In this document: in pieces, positions 1 to 6,336 of the stretch | Layout: every line of letters starts with the position of its first letter | Numbering within the stretch: the stretch's first letter is position 1 | Source of the DNA: JBFWNZ01 sp050250795 | GTDB lineage: Bacteria > Pseudomonadota > Alphaproteobacteria > UBA8366 | Length of the DNA stretch: 6,349 bases | Direction of reading: 5' to 3' | Assembly (NCBI GenBank): GCA_050250795.1 | Contig: JBFWNZ010000233.1 | Span: 1 to 6,349 of the forward strand | Translations under genes and position numbers: made by a program | The notes under the pieces: generated by a model | What the model was told of the DNA's origin: nothing | Databases searched by the model: none | What the model saw: the letters and a program-made list of their open reading frames with translations, nothing else

Positions 1-81
1 CCGGTGTTCGGCACCGCAGACGTCTTGGAAACCATGGTACCACCGGGGAGAGAATAGAGGGCGTCGTCCGTATCGGTTGGA

Positions 82-101
82 CTGTCAGGGGCCACCGACA
101 G
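82..101 (-). terminator. Hairpin just past the stop of the leftward gene, possible terminator
   Basis: Arms 82-88 and 95-101 pair over seven base pairs when read on the minus strand (CTGTC with GACAG plus two inner pairs, one a G-T wobble), leaving a six-base loop. It starts three bases after the TAG stop of the leftward secreted-protein gene, where a terminator would be expected. No T-run follows on the minus strand, so it is not a classic intrinsic terminator. It is a weak call resting on position and pairing. Confidence 0.3.
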
Positions 102-104
102 CGT

Positions 105-602
105 CTATTGGGGAGCCCTTAGCAATACGCCGATTTGGTCGCCTTGCAGGTGAAAGAGGCGGACGGCGAGTTGCATCGTCTCGCCTTCCGCCAGCCGCTG
201 GATCAGGCGCGCGGCATGCGGTGTCGGAGCGTCGGCCGTGGCGCAGTCCTCGATCAGCACAAGATCGTCGAAGACCGAGAACTCCCGCGGATCGCCCGTG
301 AAATAGTCATCGAAGGCATCGTGCTCGCTTTCGGGCGCACTCCCGCGAAACATGTTGGCGCGGTCATTGCGCAGCGCTTGGGCGAAGGTCGCGACGGTTC
401 CGCCAGCCGCATCCGTGCGATCCAGCGGGCTGATGAAGGCGAGATAGCTGACGAACATCTTGCCGTCGAAGCTGCGGAAATCCGAGAAGCAGGCCGGATG
501 GATGTCGATGGTCAGCGGCTGTGCGGCCAGGAGGCCGGATGCCAGCAGCATGGCCAGAGCGGCGGTTGCCGAGAGGGTTCTTCGGCCACGATATCCACGC
601 AT
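105..602 (-). CDS. Hypothetical secreted protein, about 165 residues
   Basis: I do not recognise this family. From the ATG at 602 the protein has a basic start with an Arg-Arg pair (residues 7-8), a hydrophobic stretch (about 12-27) and a likely signal-peptidase site near residues 25-28, so it should be exported. The Arg pair is not followed by a good twin-arginine consensus, so Sec export is the likelier route. The mature part has only two cysteines (C38 and C120), which could form a disulfide in the periplasm. It is rich in Asp, Phe and Ala, with no membrane segment or known catalytic motif that I can see. An in-frame GTG at 665 would add 21 Arg-rich residues, but it lies almost at the predicted transcription start and would spoil the signal peptide, so I chose 602. 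The Shine-Dalgarno upstream of 602 is poor. The gene diverges from the membrane-protein gene at 757 and ends with TAG at 105-107. Confidence 0.68.
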   Translation of the reverse strand: MRGYRGRRTLSATAALAMLLASGLLAAQPLTIDIHPACFSDFRSFDGKMFVSYLAFISPLDRTDAAGGTVATFAQALRNDRANMFRGSAPESEHDAFDDYFTGDPREFSVFDDLVLIEDCATADAPTPHAARLIQRLAEGETMQLAVRLFHLQGDQIGVLLRAPQ

Positions 603-674
603 GCGGTCACCAGGTCCGTCTATTCGGCTTCGTTCCGGCGCAACGGCGCGTCCTCGCAGGCGCACCGAAAGGGG

Positions 675-703
675 ACTACACCGCTGCGATGCCGCACCGT
701 CAA
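675..703 (-). promoter_or_regulatory. Putative sigma70-type promoter for the leftward secreted-protein gene
   Basis: Read on the minus strand, TTGACG (698-703, five of six matches to the -35 consensus) is followed after exactly 17 bases by TGTAGT (675-680, four of six matches to the -10 consensus). Transcription would begin near 668, leaving a leader of about 65 bases before the ATG at 602. This position also argues against the upstream GTG at 665 as the start. It lies in the gap between the two divergent genes. The call rests on sequence match only. Confidence 0.4.
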
Positions 704-756
704 TGCCGATGGATCGCTGGATTGCCCGACGGTCCGGCGGCGATTACGCTTCGATC

Positions 757-1188
757 ATGCTAACGCTTGGCGATATTCGGTTCCGGGAACGGACGCATCC
801 TGTGCAGGCTGCGCTGGTCGGGGCTCTCGTCGCGGCGGTTCCCGCCCTCTTTGTGGCGGCGATCGAGGGGCTCTGGGTGCTGCTCCCCCCGGCGATCCTG
901 GCGGCGGGTTCCGTGGTCGGCTTGGGATGGAGGATCGGTTTCCGCGGCAACGCCTTCTCGCTTTGGCGAAGCGTCCTGCTCGGCGCCGTCCTGACCATCC
1001 TCTCCTATGTCGCTATGTGGCTGGCGGTCGCAGCCTGCGTGGCGTTGGCCGCTCCCGAAAGCGGCTATGGCGCAGGCATGCTGGGGCTCGGCGCGATTGG
1101 GGGGCTGGTGGTGCTTCCGGTGCTTCTGCCGCTCGGCATCCTGGCGACCGTGCTCCTGCGAAAATTCCAATGCGCCGCCGGCAACTGA
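757..1188 (+). CDS. Small integral membrane protein with four predicted helices, function unknown
   Basis: The 143-residue product is almost entirely membrane. Hydrophobic segments lie at about residues 16-36, 39-57, 71-98 and 106-134, joined by short loops. The loop with R59, R63 and R71 between segments 2 and 3 suggests that loop is cytoplasmic by the positive-inside rule. The C-terminus is a short basic tail with one cysteine (C139). No conserved catalytic motif is visible and I recognise no family; it could be a minor inner-membrane accessory protein. The open frame extends upstream to about 460, but that part is Arg-rich and antisense to the neighbouring gene, so it is not credible. In-frame ATGs at 703 and 709 are alternatives that add 18 or 16 residues. 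None of these starts has a good Shine-Dalgarno, and ATG 757 gives the cleanest N-terminus. The gene diverges from the secreted-protein gene on its left. Confidence 0.65.
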   Translation: MLTLGDIRFRERTHPVQAALVGALVAAVPALFVAAIEGLWVLLPPAILAAGSVVGLGWRIGFRGNAFSLWRSVLLGAVLTILSYVAMWLAVAACVALAAPESGYGAGMLGLGAIGGLVVLPVLLPLGILATVLLRKFQCAAGN

Positions 1189-1195
1189 ATCTTCC

Positions 1196-1211
1196 GGTTT
1201 CCCGGGAAGCC
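1196..1211 (+). terminator. Hairpin shortly after the membrane-protein gene, possible weak terminator
   Basis: Six base pairs (1196-1201 with 1206-1211, one G-T wobble) close on a CCGG loop, starting seven bases after the TGA stop at 1186-1188. There is no T-run behind it. It may be a weak terminator or an RNA 3' end structure separating this gene from the operon that starts at 1356. Confidence 0.25.
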
Positions 1212-1252
1212 TGAAAGACCGCGGCACAAATCTCCAAATGCGGAGCCTTCGG

Positions 1253-1278
1253 GTTGCGGGGAAATTTCCCATTGCAAC
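1253..1278. promoter_or_regulatory. 26-base dyad, candidate operator upstream of the zinc-ribbon gene
   Basis: The core is a perfect 12-base palindrome, GGGAAATTTCCC (1259-1270). It is flanked by a second pair of matching arms, GTTGC (1253-1257) and GCAAC (1274-1278), separated from the core by one base on the left and three on the right. It lies 77 bases ahead of the ATG at 1356, in the only sizeable gap before the four-gene rightward cluster, so it may be the binding site of a dimeric regulator. As RNA it could also fold with an AATT loop and act as a terminator for the upstream gene, but no T-run follows. I cannot name the regulator, and no convincing -35/-10 pair stands next to it. Confidence 0.4.
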
Positions 1279-1340
1279 GCCTGCACGAGCGGATGCGGTA
1301 GACGGCCGCCCGCATTCATGTACCTTGGTTCCGGAAGCGG

Positions 1341-1346
1341 AAGGAG
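1341..1346 (+). promoter_or_regulatory. Strong Shine-Dalgarno AAGGAG for the zinc-ribbon gene
   Basis: AAGGAG lies nine bases ahead of the ATG at 1356. It is the best ribosome binding site in the window and fixes the start of that gene, in contrast to the weak sites before the two genes on its left. Confidence 0.8.
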
Positions 1347-1355
1347 TTTATCCGC

Positions 1356-1775
1356 ATGGAGCTTTGCGCGGATTGCACCGGCGAGATCGAGCGCGCCGAT
1401 GTCACGATGCCCGGCCCGCGGGACATGGTCGAAGCGATCGCCGTCGACCGCGGCGATGTCTATGTCTGCACGCAGTGCGGCAAGCATTTCGTCCTTTGGA
1501 ATGCCCGCAATCTGACCGTGAAGACCCTGCTGGCCATATTCTCCGCCTGGTTCGGATTGCTTCTGCTGGGCACTGGCCTGTTTGCGCTCACCGTATTGCT
1601 GGGGCTGCCCGCCCTGTTCGGGTTTGACAGGGACATCGGCGATGCGACGGGCGCATTTGCCCTCGCCGTGATCGTTGGGTTCGGTGGGGCCTTCCTGGCG
1701 TTCCGGGCTTATCTGCCCGATGTGATCCGCCAATGGGTGCTCCGGTCACATTTGAGCGGACGGCTGAAGGACTGA
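1356..1775 (+). CDS. Zinc-ribbon membrane protein, function unknown
   Basis: The 139-residue protein begins with two CxxC knuckles, C4-x-x-C7 and C38-x-x-C41, spaced like a zinc ribbon that binds one zinc ion through four cysteines. It is followed by a hydrophobic stretch at about residues 57-88 (one long or two short helices) and another at about 98-118, then a basic tail. The layout is therefore an N-terminal zinc domain anchored to the inner membrane. It has no signal peptide, and the ribbon most likely faces the cytoplasm. I do not recognise a named family. Such small ribbon-plus-membrane proteins are often accessory or regulatory, but nothing here shows a reaction. The start is well supported by AAGGAG nine bases upstream. 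The stop is four bases before the next gene, whose Shine-Dalgarno lies inside this gene's last codons, so the two are probably co-translated. Confidence 0.85.
   Translation: MELCADCTGEIERADVTMPGPRDMVEAIAVDRGDVYVCTQCGKHFVLWNARNLTVKTLLAIFSAWFGLLLLGTGLFALTVLLGLPALFGFDRDIGDATGAFALAVIVGFGGAFLAFRAYLPDVIRQWVLRSHLSGRLKD
1766..1771 (+). promoter_or_regulatory. Shine-Dalgarno GAAGGA supporting a GTG start at 1780
   Basis: GAAGGA sits eight bases ahead of the GTG at 1780, within the final codons of the zinc-ribbon gene. It supports GTG as the true start and suggests translational coupling of the two genes. Confidence 0.65.
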
Positions 1776-1779
1776 CGCC

Positions 1780-2301
1780 GTGCATCGCATCGCGCTCGGT
1801 ATTGCAGTTCTGGCCGTCCTAGGCCTTGTCACGCCGGCAGCGGTCGCCGCATCCCTGGCCTGCCCCGCCGAGAAGGCCAGCTACGCCATGATCGGCCATG
1901 CGGAGGCGTTCAGCCTCCGCCTCCATCCTGCCGAAATCGCGGGCGCGAACTTCTCCGAAATCGGCGTGACGCTGAAGACGCCGCAGCGCAGCTATCGCTT
2001 CGCCCTGACCATGTCGCAGGGATACGGCGGCACGCTTCTCGTGCCGTTGATCGCCGGCAAGGCTCCGGCCGAATCGCTCTCGTCCGATTTCGTCGAACGG
2101 TTGCGCCTCTATGCCTTCGACGACGGTTTGGCGGTGCTCGAATCGGTACCCGAACCGGGCGAGCCGGCGCCGCCCTATCTGTTCCTTCCGGAACTGGGCA
2201 ACATTCTATGGTACGCCCCACGGCACTTGACCGACGACCGGCATGCGGCGCGCGATCCCATGCCGCGCGGCGTGTTCAAGCTGACGGAATGCGTTCCATG
2301 A
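1780..2301 (+). CDS. Small secreted protein, function unknown
   Basis: The 173-residue product starts with a textbook Sec signal peptide: a short basic head (H2, R3), a hydrophobic core at residues 5-17 and an A-V-A site at 21-23, giving a mature protein of about 150 residues. The mature chain has two cysteines close to its two ends (C28 and C171), which could form a disulfide. The middle is a mix of beta-like segments and an acidic, Pro-rich turn (about 125-135), with no membrane helix and no known catalytic motif. I do not recognise the family. The GTG start is supported by GAAGGA eight bases upstream and by the clean signal peptide. It sits between the zinc-ribbon gene (four bases away) and the large PT-TG gene (75 bases away). 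That makes it a plausible periplasmic accessory factor for the large protein, but this is inferred from position alone. Confidence 0.85.
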   Translation: MHRIALGIAVLAVLGLVTPAAVAASLACPAEKASYAMIGHAEAFSLRLHPAEIAGANFSEIGVTLKTPQRSYRFALTMSQGYGGTLLVPLIAGKAPAESLSSDFVERLRLYAFDDGLAVLESVPEPGEPAPPYLFLPELGNILWYAPRHLTDDRHAARDPMPRGVFKLTECVP

Positions 2302-2376
2302 CAGCCGGTGGAGCGCGCGCCTTCGGCGTCTGCGGCCGGGCCGTCCGGTCTCTCCTGCCGTGACGCGGCCGCCGTC

Positions 2377-4641
2377 ATGCGCATAGGTCGAGGCATCCTC
2401 GCCCTGGCCCTGTGTGGGCTGGGTCTCGCCGGCGGACCGGCCGTGGCGGCGGCGGACCCGGACGACCTTCGCAAGCGGCACGCCGAACTGAAGTCGCGGC
2501 TCGACGCGCTGGATGCGAGCGTGCGGGCGCGGGTCCGGCGCGAATTGCTCGACCAGGTGGAGAACTGGCGCAGCGGCCTGGAGGAGTTCGATTCCAAGAC
2601 CTTCCGGCAGCGTCTGGAGCAGGCGTTCGAGACGGCACGAAGCTACGGGATGGACGTCACGCGCCTCCAGGCGCTTTACGACAGCAGCCGCCTGGTGCTG
2701 CTTCGTGCCGACCTGGGGGCCGCCGGCCAACCCATCGCGACCGGCCCGCTGGACCGGCTGGTCGGCTTCATCGACTGGGCAGGCTGGGAACAGGGCCGGA
2801 TTGCCGAGGCTCAGGCGAAGGCCCAGCAGCACAAGGTCGAACTGCACCGCAAATTGTCGCTGGCCTTCATCGAGGCGTTGCTGGAGCGCGATCCCAAGGC
2901 CGCCGAGGCGAAGTTCCGTGCCTATGCCGAAGCGCTGCGGACCGTCGCCTCGGCCGAAGCGGACGCGCTCGTCGCCGAAGCCGAGGCCCTGGCGGTCGAT
3001 ATCGAACAGGTGGAAGCGATCGCGGCATCGATGCCTTTGGTCGGCGATGCCATCGACATCTCCGCCCTTGTCGAGGGCCGTGCGCCCTTGACCGGCGCGC
3101 CGCTCTCGCGGCTCGACTGGGCGCTGACCCTGCTGGGTGTCGCTGCCGGACCGCTCGATCAACTGGTCAAGCGGGTGCCGCTGGCGCAGCAGGTCCTCGA
3201 CGAGGTCGTCTCAATCGCAAGGGAATTGGCGGACCCGTTGGTTTCCGCCGGTCGTTACAGCCGCGACCAGCTCGCCGCCCTCGTCAACCGGTTCGGACGC
3301 AGCGACTCCGCCCTGGCCGCGGCAAGAGACCAGAGCCGCCGTGAACTGGCGGTGCTCAACGATCAGGCCGTTTCCCAGTTCAACAAGACGCCCGAAGGCG
3401 CACGGAGCGCCCGAATCTGGAGCGAAGCCAATGCCGCGGGGGCTGCGAAGGTCGCGGTGCTGGCTCCTGCCTTCGAACGCTTTGCAGCAAGGACCGGCAG
3501 CGATGTCCAGCGTCAACGCGAACTGGCCGGTCGCGCCATCAGAAGCGCCACGTCCGATCCCGAATGGCGAGACCTCGCCGATGCGTATATCGGCCTGCGG
3601 CAGGACAAGCGTGCCCTTACCGCGATAAAGGACGCGGATTCGACGTTGCGCGATAGCGTCTTCGATTTCGAACGCGTTCTGTTCGGAACCGTCGAAAAGC
3701 GCGGCGACGCGATCGTCAATCTCGGCGACGGCATCGTCGACCGGGACGCCATCGGGACGATGAGCCATCGGCTCAAGCTCGCTTTCGGCAAGAGCCCTTT
3801 CGCACGCGATCCCGAAAAAGCGGCCGCCGGCCAGATCGAGACGTGGATCAAGCGCCACGCGGTGGCCAAGGGCGACGGCAGCTTTCGCCTGGAGAACTAC
3901 GTCGACCCGGGAAAGCCGAACATCGAGGTTCTCAACGTCACCAACCGGCCGCCCAAACGGGGCGACGTGGGCATGGACCGGGACATCACATATCGTCTCG
4001 TGCTGCGCGACGGCGCGCGCATCGACCTGCCGGCAGGGTTTGTCGCGCCGCATTATCAGGGCGCTCTGTATGCCGCTCTGAAGGGCAACTCCGTCGGTGC
4101 GACGCCCCAGGCCATCGAGCGGTTCGCGCGCGACATGGATCACGCTGTCACCGATGGTTATGTCCTGGAAGCCTATCGGCCAGGCATCGAGATATCCGAC
4201 TTCGTGAACAGGACCGAGGTCCGGATTGGCGCAGCGGGCGCCGAGGATTTGGCCTCGACCGTCGCCTTCAAGGGACACGAGTGGTTTGAGCGTGGCCTCG
4301 CTACGATCGCCAAGGGAGACGCTGCGCGCGGATGGTCGGAGGTTGCGGAAGGCATGCGCCAGCTGACCAAGCAGTTCCGCAACCAGATCGCGCCGCGCAT
4401 GCGGTTGGCGGGTATGGACCGAACCACCCATGTTCCGCCGCGCCTCGGGCAGGCCATCGAACTGATGGCGCGCGTCGATTCTCCGGCGCACGAACTGCCC
4501 TTCGGCGCCACCCGCCTCAACCCGGCCGAAGCCGAGGCGGCGATCAAGGCGATGGGATATTCGGACCTGGACGCGGTCGCAACCGAACTCGGCCAGTATT
4601 TCGAAGCGGTGATAAAGTCGTACCCGAGGGGCGTCAAATGA
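2377..4641 (+). CDS. Large secreted protein with a pre-toxin TG-like domain; candidate polymorphic-toxin-type effector
   Basis: The 754-residue protein starts with a Sec signal peptide (basic R2-R5, hydrophobic 7-20, A-V-A site at 22-24). C13 follows L-A-L, a poor lipobox, so a lipoprotein is unlikely. Residues 27-75 and 138-218 are charged, Ala/Glu-rich helices that could form coiled coils. Residues 219-258 read like the PT-TG domain of polymorphic toxins: a hydrophobic-Pro-x-Val-Gly-Asp start, an L-T-G near the middle and a short W-A-L-x-L-L-G helix. Residues 259-510 are mostly helical. The C-terminal part (about 515-754) has motifs D534-R-D-I-T-Y, D586-M-D-H-A-V-T-D and H634-E-W-F, then a helical end; it could be the active domain, but I cannot name it. 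I see no secretion-system repeats, so release beyond the periplasm is unexplained. An in-frame GTG at 2308, six bases after the previous stop, would add 23 residues ahead of the signal peptide; neither start has a good Shine-Dalgarno. The toxin role is an inference. Confidence 0.88.
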   Translation: MRIGRGILALALCGLGLAGGPAVAAADPDDLRKRHAELKSRLDALDASVRARVRRELLDQVENWRSGLEEFDSKTFRQRLEQAFETARSYGMDVTRLQALYDSSRLVLLRADLGAAGQPIATGPLDRLVGFIDWAGWEQGRIAEAQAKAQQHKVELHRKLSLAFIEALLERDPKAAEAKFRAYAEALRTVASAEADALVAEAEALAVDIEQVEAIAASMPLVGDAIDISALVEGRAPLTGAPLSRLDWALTLLGVAAGPLDQLVKRVPLAQQVLDEVVSIARELADPLVSAGRYSRDQLAALVNRFGRSDSALAAARDQSRRELAVLNDQAVSQFNKTPEGARSARIWSEANAAGAAKVAVLAPAFERFAARTGSDVQRQRELAGRAIRSATSDPEWRDLADAYIGLRQDKRALTAIKDADSTLRDSVFDFERVLFGTVEKRGDAIVNLGDGIVDRDAIGTMSHRLKLAFGKSPFARDPEKAAAGQIETWIKRHAVAKGDGSFRLENYVDPGKPNIEVLNVTNRPPKRGDVGMDRDITYRLVLRDGARIDLPAGFVAPHYQGALYAALKGNSVGATPQAIERFARDMDHAVTDGYVLEAYRPGIEISDFVNRTEVRIGAAGAEDLASTVAFKGHEWFERGLATIAKGDAARGWSEVAEGMRQLTKQFRNQIAPRMRLAGMDRTTHVPPRLGQAIELMARVDSPAHELPFGATRLNPAEAEAAIKAMGYSDLDAVATELGQYFEAVIKSYPRGVK
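3031..3150 (+). other. PT-TG-like (pre-toxin) domain within the large secreted protein
   Basis: Residues 219-258 of the product follow the pattern I know from pre-toxin TG domains: M-P-L-V-G-D, a short helix with D227 and E233, then P-L-T-G (237-240) and a helix ending L-L-G-V-A-A-G. In polymorphic toxins this domain usually sits just ahead of the toxic C-terminal part. Here nearly 500 residues follow it, which is longer than a usual single toxin domain. The match is by eye, not by profile search. Confidence 0.6.
3919..4638 (+). other. C-terminal region of the large secreted protein, possible uncharacterised effector domain
   Basis: Residues about 515-754 hold the densest set of Asp, His, Trp and aromatic positions in the protein: D534 and D536 in M-D-R-D-I-T-Y, D586, D588, H589 and D593 in D-M-D-H-A-V-T-D, H634, E635 and W636, and a basic helix around R661-R668 (M-R-Q-L-T-K-Q-F). 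This arrangement could be a metal-dependent active site, but I do not recognise the fold and assign no reaction. The end (about 700-750) is helical and may be structural. Confidence 0.4.
4626..4631 (+). promoter_or_regulatory. Shine-Dalgarno GAGGGG for the ankyrin gene, inside the preceding gene
   Basis: GAGGGG lies six bases ahead of the ATG at 4638, within the last codons of the large secreted-protein gene. Together with the ATGA overlap it indicates that the two proteins are translated in a coupled way. Confidence 0.65.
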
Positions 4642-6336
4642 GAATGCCGCGCCTTGCAGTGACGCTTCTGGTTGGCGCGATGCTTTCCTATCAGCAAGCC
4701 GGTACAGCTCAACAGGCCAGCCCGCCGGACCTGGTCAACCGGCTCAATGCGGCCGAGTCCGGGATCGGCGATCTGGAAAGGCGCTATGGGGGACTCGATT
4801 GGTCGAAGCGGAACGCCGATGCGTTCGCCGCCCTTGGCCGCGAGGTCGACGCGCTCCGCACCGAGCTGGACGCGCTGGGGCGGGCCATCGAGGCGTCGGA
4901 CGGGAATTCGGATTTCGTCGACGCCGTTCTGAAGGGCGACATCGACCGCGTACGGCGCCATCTGGCGGAGGGTGCGGATGTCAATCAGCCCTATGCCGGA
5001 AGCGGGGGGTCGCCGGTCCCGCTGTTCTGGGTTCCGGCGTTGCTGCCCGACGTCGCGAACATGCCCGAGATCGTGGAGATGATGCTGGCGACGGGCCGGG
5101 TCGACGCCCGCCAGCCACAGGGGCGCGACACCAGCCTCGTCTATCTCAGCCTGGCCGATAAGCGCTACGAGACGGCGCAGCGTCTGATCGCTGCGGGCTT
5201 CGACTTTCGCCATAACGTGCGGGAGGACCGGCCGATGCTGGTCGGCTTCGCGGCCACGGGAGATGTCGAGGCGGTTCGCGTCCTGCTCGATGCCGGCCTG
5301 CCGCCGGATCAGGCCATGAAAGGCGGCACGACGGGTCTTATGCAGGCTGCGGCGCGCGGGCATCTCGACGCCGTGCGCTTGCTTGTCGAGCGTGGCGCGG
5401 ATGTGCGGCGCGGCAACGACAACGGGGTGACGGCGCTGGCCGCGGCCAAGCAGAACCGGCATGCCGATGTCGTCGCCTATCTGGAATCGTTGCTGGGCAC
5501 CGGCCCGGTCGATACCGCCATCCGGCACGACTATCCGGCCTTCATCGGGATCGAGGCCGACGGGGGAAGCAGCGGCGAGGGGGCTGGCGCGTACCGGCTC
5601 TACGGGAACTGGCAGCTGCCGGTCTCGGTCGACCTCGCCGTCTCGCCGGCAGGGATCGTCGAGCCCCTGCATCGCCCCGGCCCCGACGACATTCATCAGG
5701 TCCCCAACTGGCAGGACATTCCGGTCACCACCATCCCCGTCGACTGGCAGCCGAGATCGGAGGGCGCGGCAACGGTGACGGTGCGGGTGCGCGATGCTGC
5801 GGGCAACACCGCAACCGCAAGCCATGTCATGACCGTCGGCGAAAGCTGGAGTGCGGTGCGCGGGCAACTCGTGGAGGCATCCCGCGCCCTCGATACCGGC
5901 GCGATCCGTACGATCCTGGCGCGGAACGGCCGTTTCTTTCCGGACATGTTCGGTTCCTGCGCCCAATCCTTCGACGGGTGCACGACCGGCACGCTGGGCG
6001 GCTTCATCGTCCTGCATGTCGCCAACACCGACGATACGGGCCTGCTGGCGGAGTTGGCGGGCCGGAATGTCGAGCTCGACTACCGCTCGGCGGACGGCCG
6101 CCTCACGCCCCTGACCTCGGCCATCGCGAATGGCCGTCGTGCCGCGGCCCTGGCCCTCATCGATGCCGGCGCCAACCCCGACATCGCGCTCGCCGGCGGT
6201 GCTCGTCCTGTGCATCTGGCGGCGCGGCTGGGCGATGCGGCGCTTGCCGACCGGCTGGCACAGGCCGGTGCCGACCTGAACGCGCCCGGACCCGGACAGC
6301 TGACGGCCCTGCATTTCGCCGCCATCCACGACCATG
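4638..6336 (+). CDS. Exported ankyrin-repeat protein, 3' end missing; candidate immunity or partner protein
   Basis: At least 566 residues are present, with no stop before the window ends. The ATG overlaps the previous stop as ATGA and has GAGGGG six bases upstream, so the start is firm. Residues 1-24 form a signal peptide (basic head, hydrophobic 6-16, A-G-T-A site). Residues 29-88 are helical with heptad-like Leu and Ala. A first ankyrin block spans about 92-286; the clearest repeats are at 231-257 and 263-286, with G-A-D-V type turns. Residues about 300-400 are Pro/Val-rich and beta-like, ending in V-T-V-R-V-R-D-A-A-G-N-T, typical of an Ig-like fold. A second ankyrin block runs from about 404 to the end and includes C441 and C448. 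Ankyrin repeats bind proteins, and ankyrin proteins are known immunity partners of polymorphic toxins, so the coupled upstream protein is its likely target. Export would place both in the periplasm. Only the role is uncertain. Codons after residue 566 include adapter bases. Confidence 0.9.

Noticed and set aside
1..57. Open frame at the left edge ending in TAG at 55-57, possible end of an upstream rightward gene
   Set aside because: Only 18 codons are visible, with third-position GC lower than in the real genes and no recognisable sequence. It may be real, but cannot be supported from the window.
135..1214. A 359-codon plus-strand open frame across the first two genes
   Set aside because: It is antisense to the leftward secreted-protein gene and out of frame with the membrane-protein gene; its product is Arg/Gly-rich low-complexity sequence.
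1272..1303. TTGCAA as a possible -35 box for the zinc-ribbon gene
   Set aside because: No acceptable -10 box lies 16-18 bases downstream, and it overlaps the right arm of the dyad.
2323..2376. GC-rich short matching arms (GCGGCCG and CGGCCGC) between the small secreted-protein gene and the large gene
   Set aside because: The pairing is short, imperfect around the arms, and expected by chance in DNA this rich in GC.
2206..3162. A 318-codon minus-strand open frame across the start of the large gene
   Set aside because: It covers the ends of two supported genes, has Arg/Gln-rich composition and no credible start or domain.
3211..4491. A 426-codon minus-strand open frame opposite the large secreted-protein gene
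   Set aside because: Same shadow effect; no recognisable domain and an unlikely composition, wholly inside a well-supported gene.
4173..6335. A 720-codon open frame on the minus strand opposite the ankyrin gene and the end of the large gene
   Set aside because: It is a shadow of GC-rich coding on the plus strand: the opposite frames have signal peptides, ankyrin repeats and good start sites, while this frame is Arg/Gly-rich with no domain.
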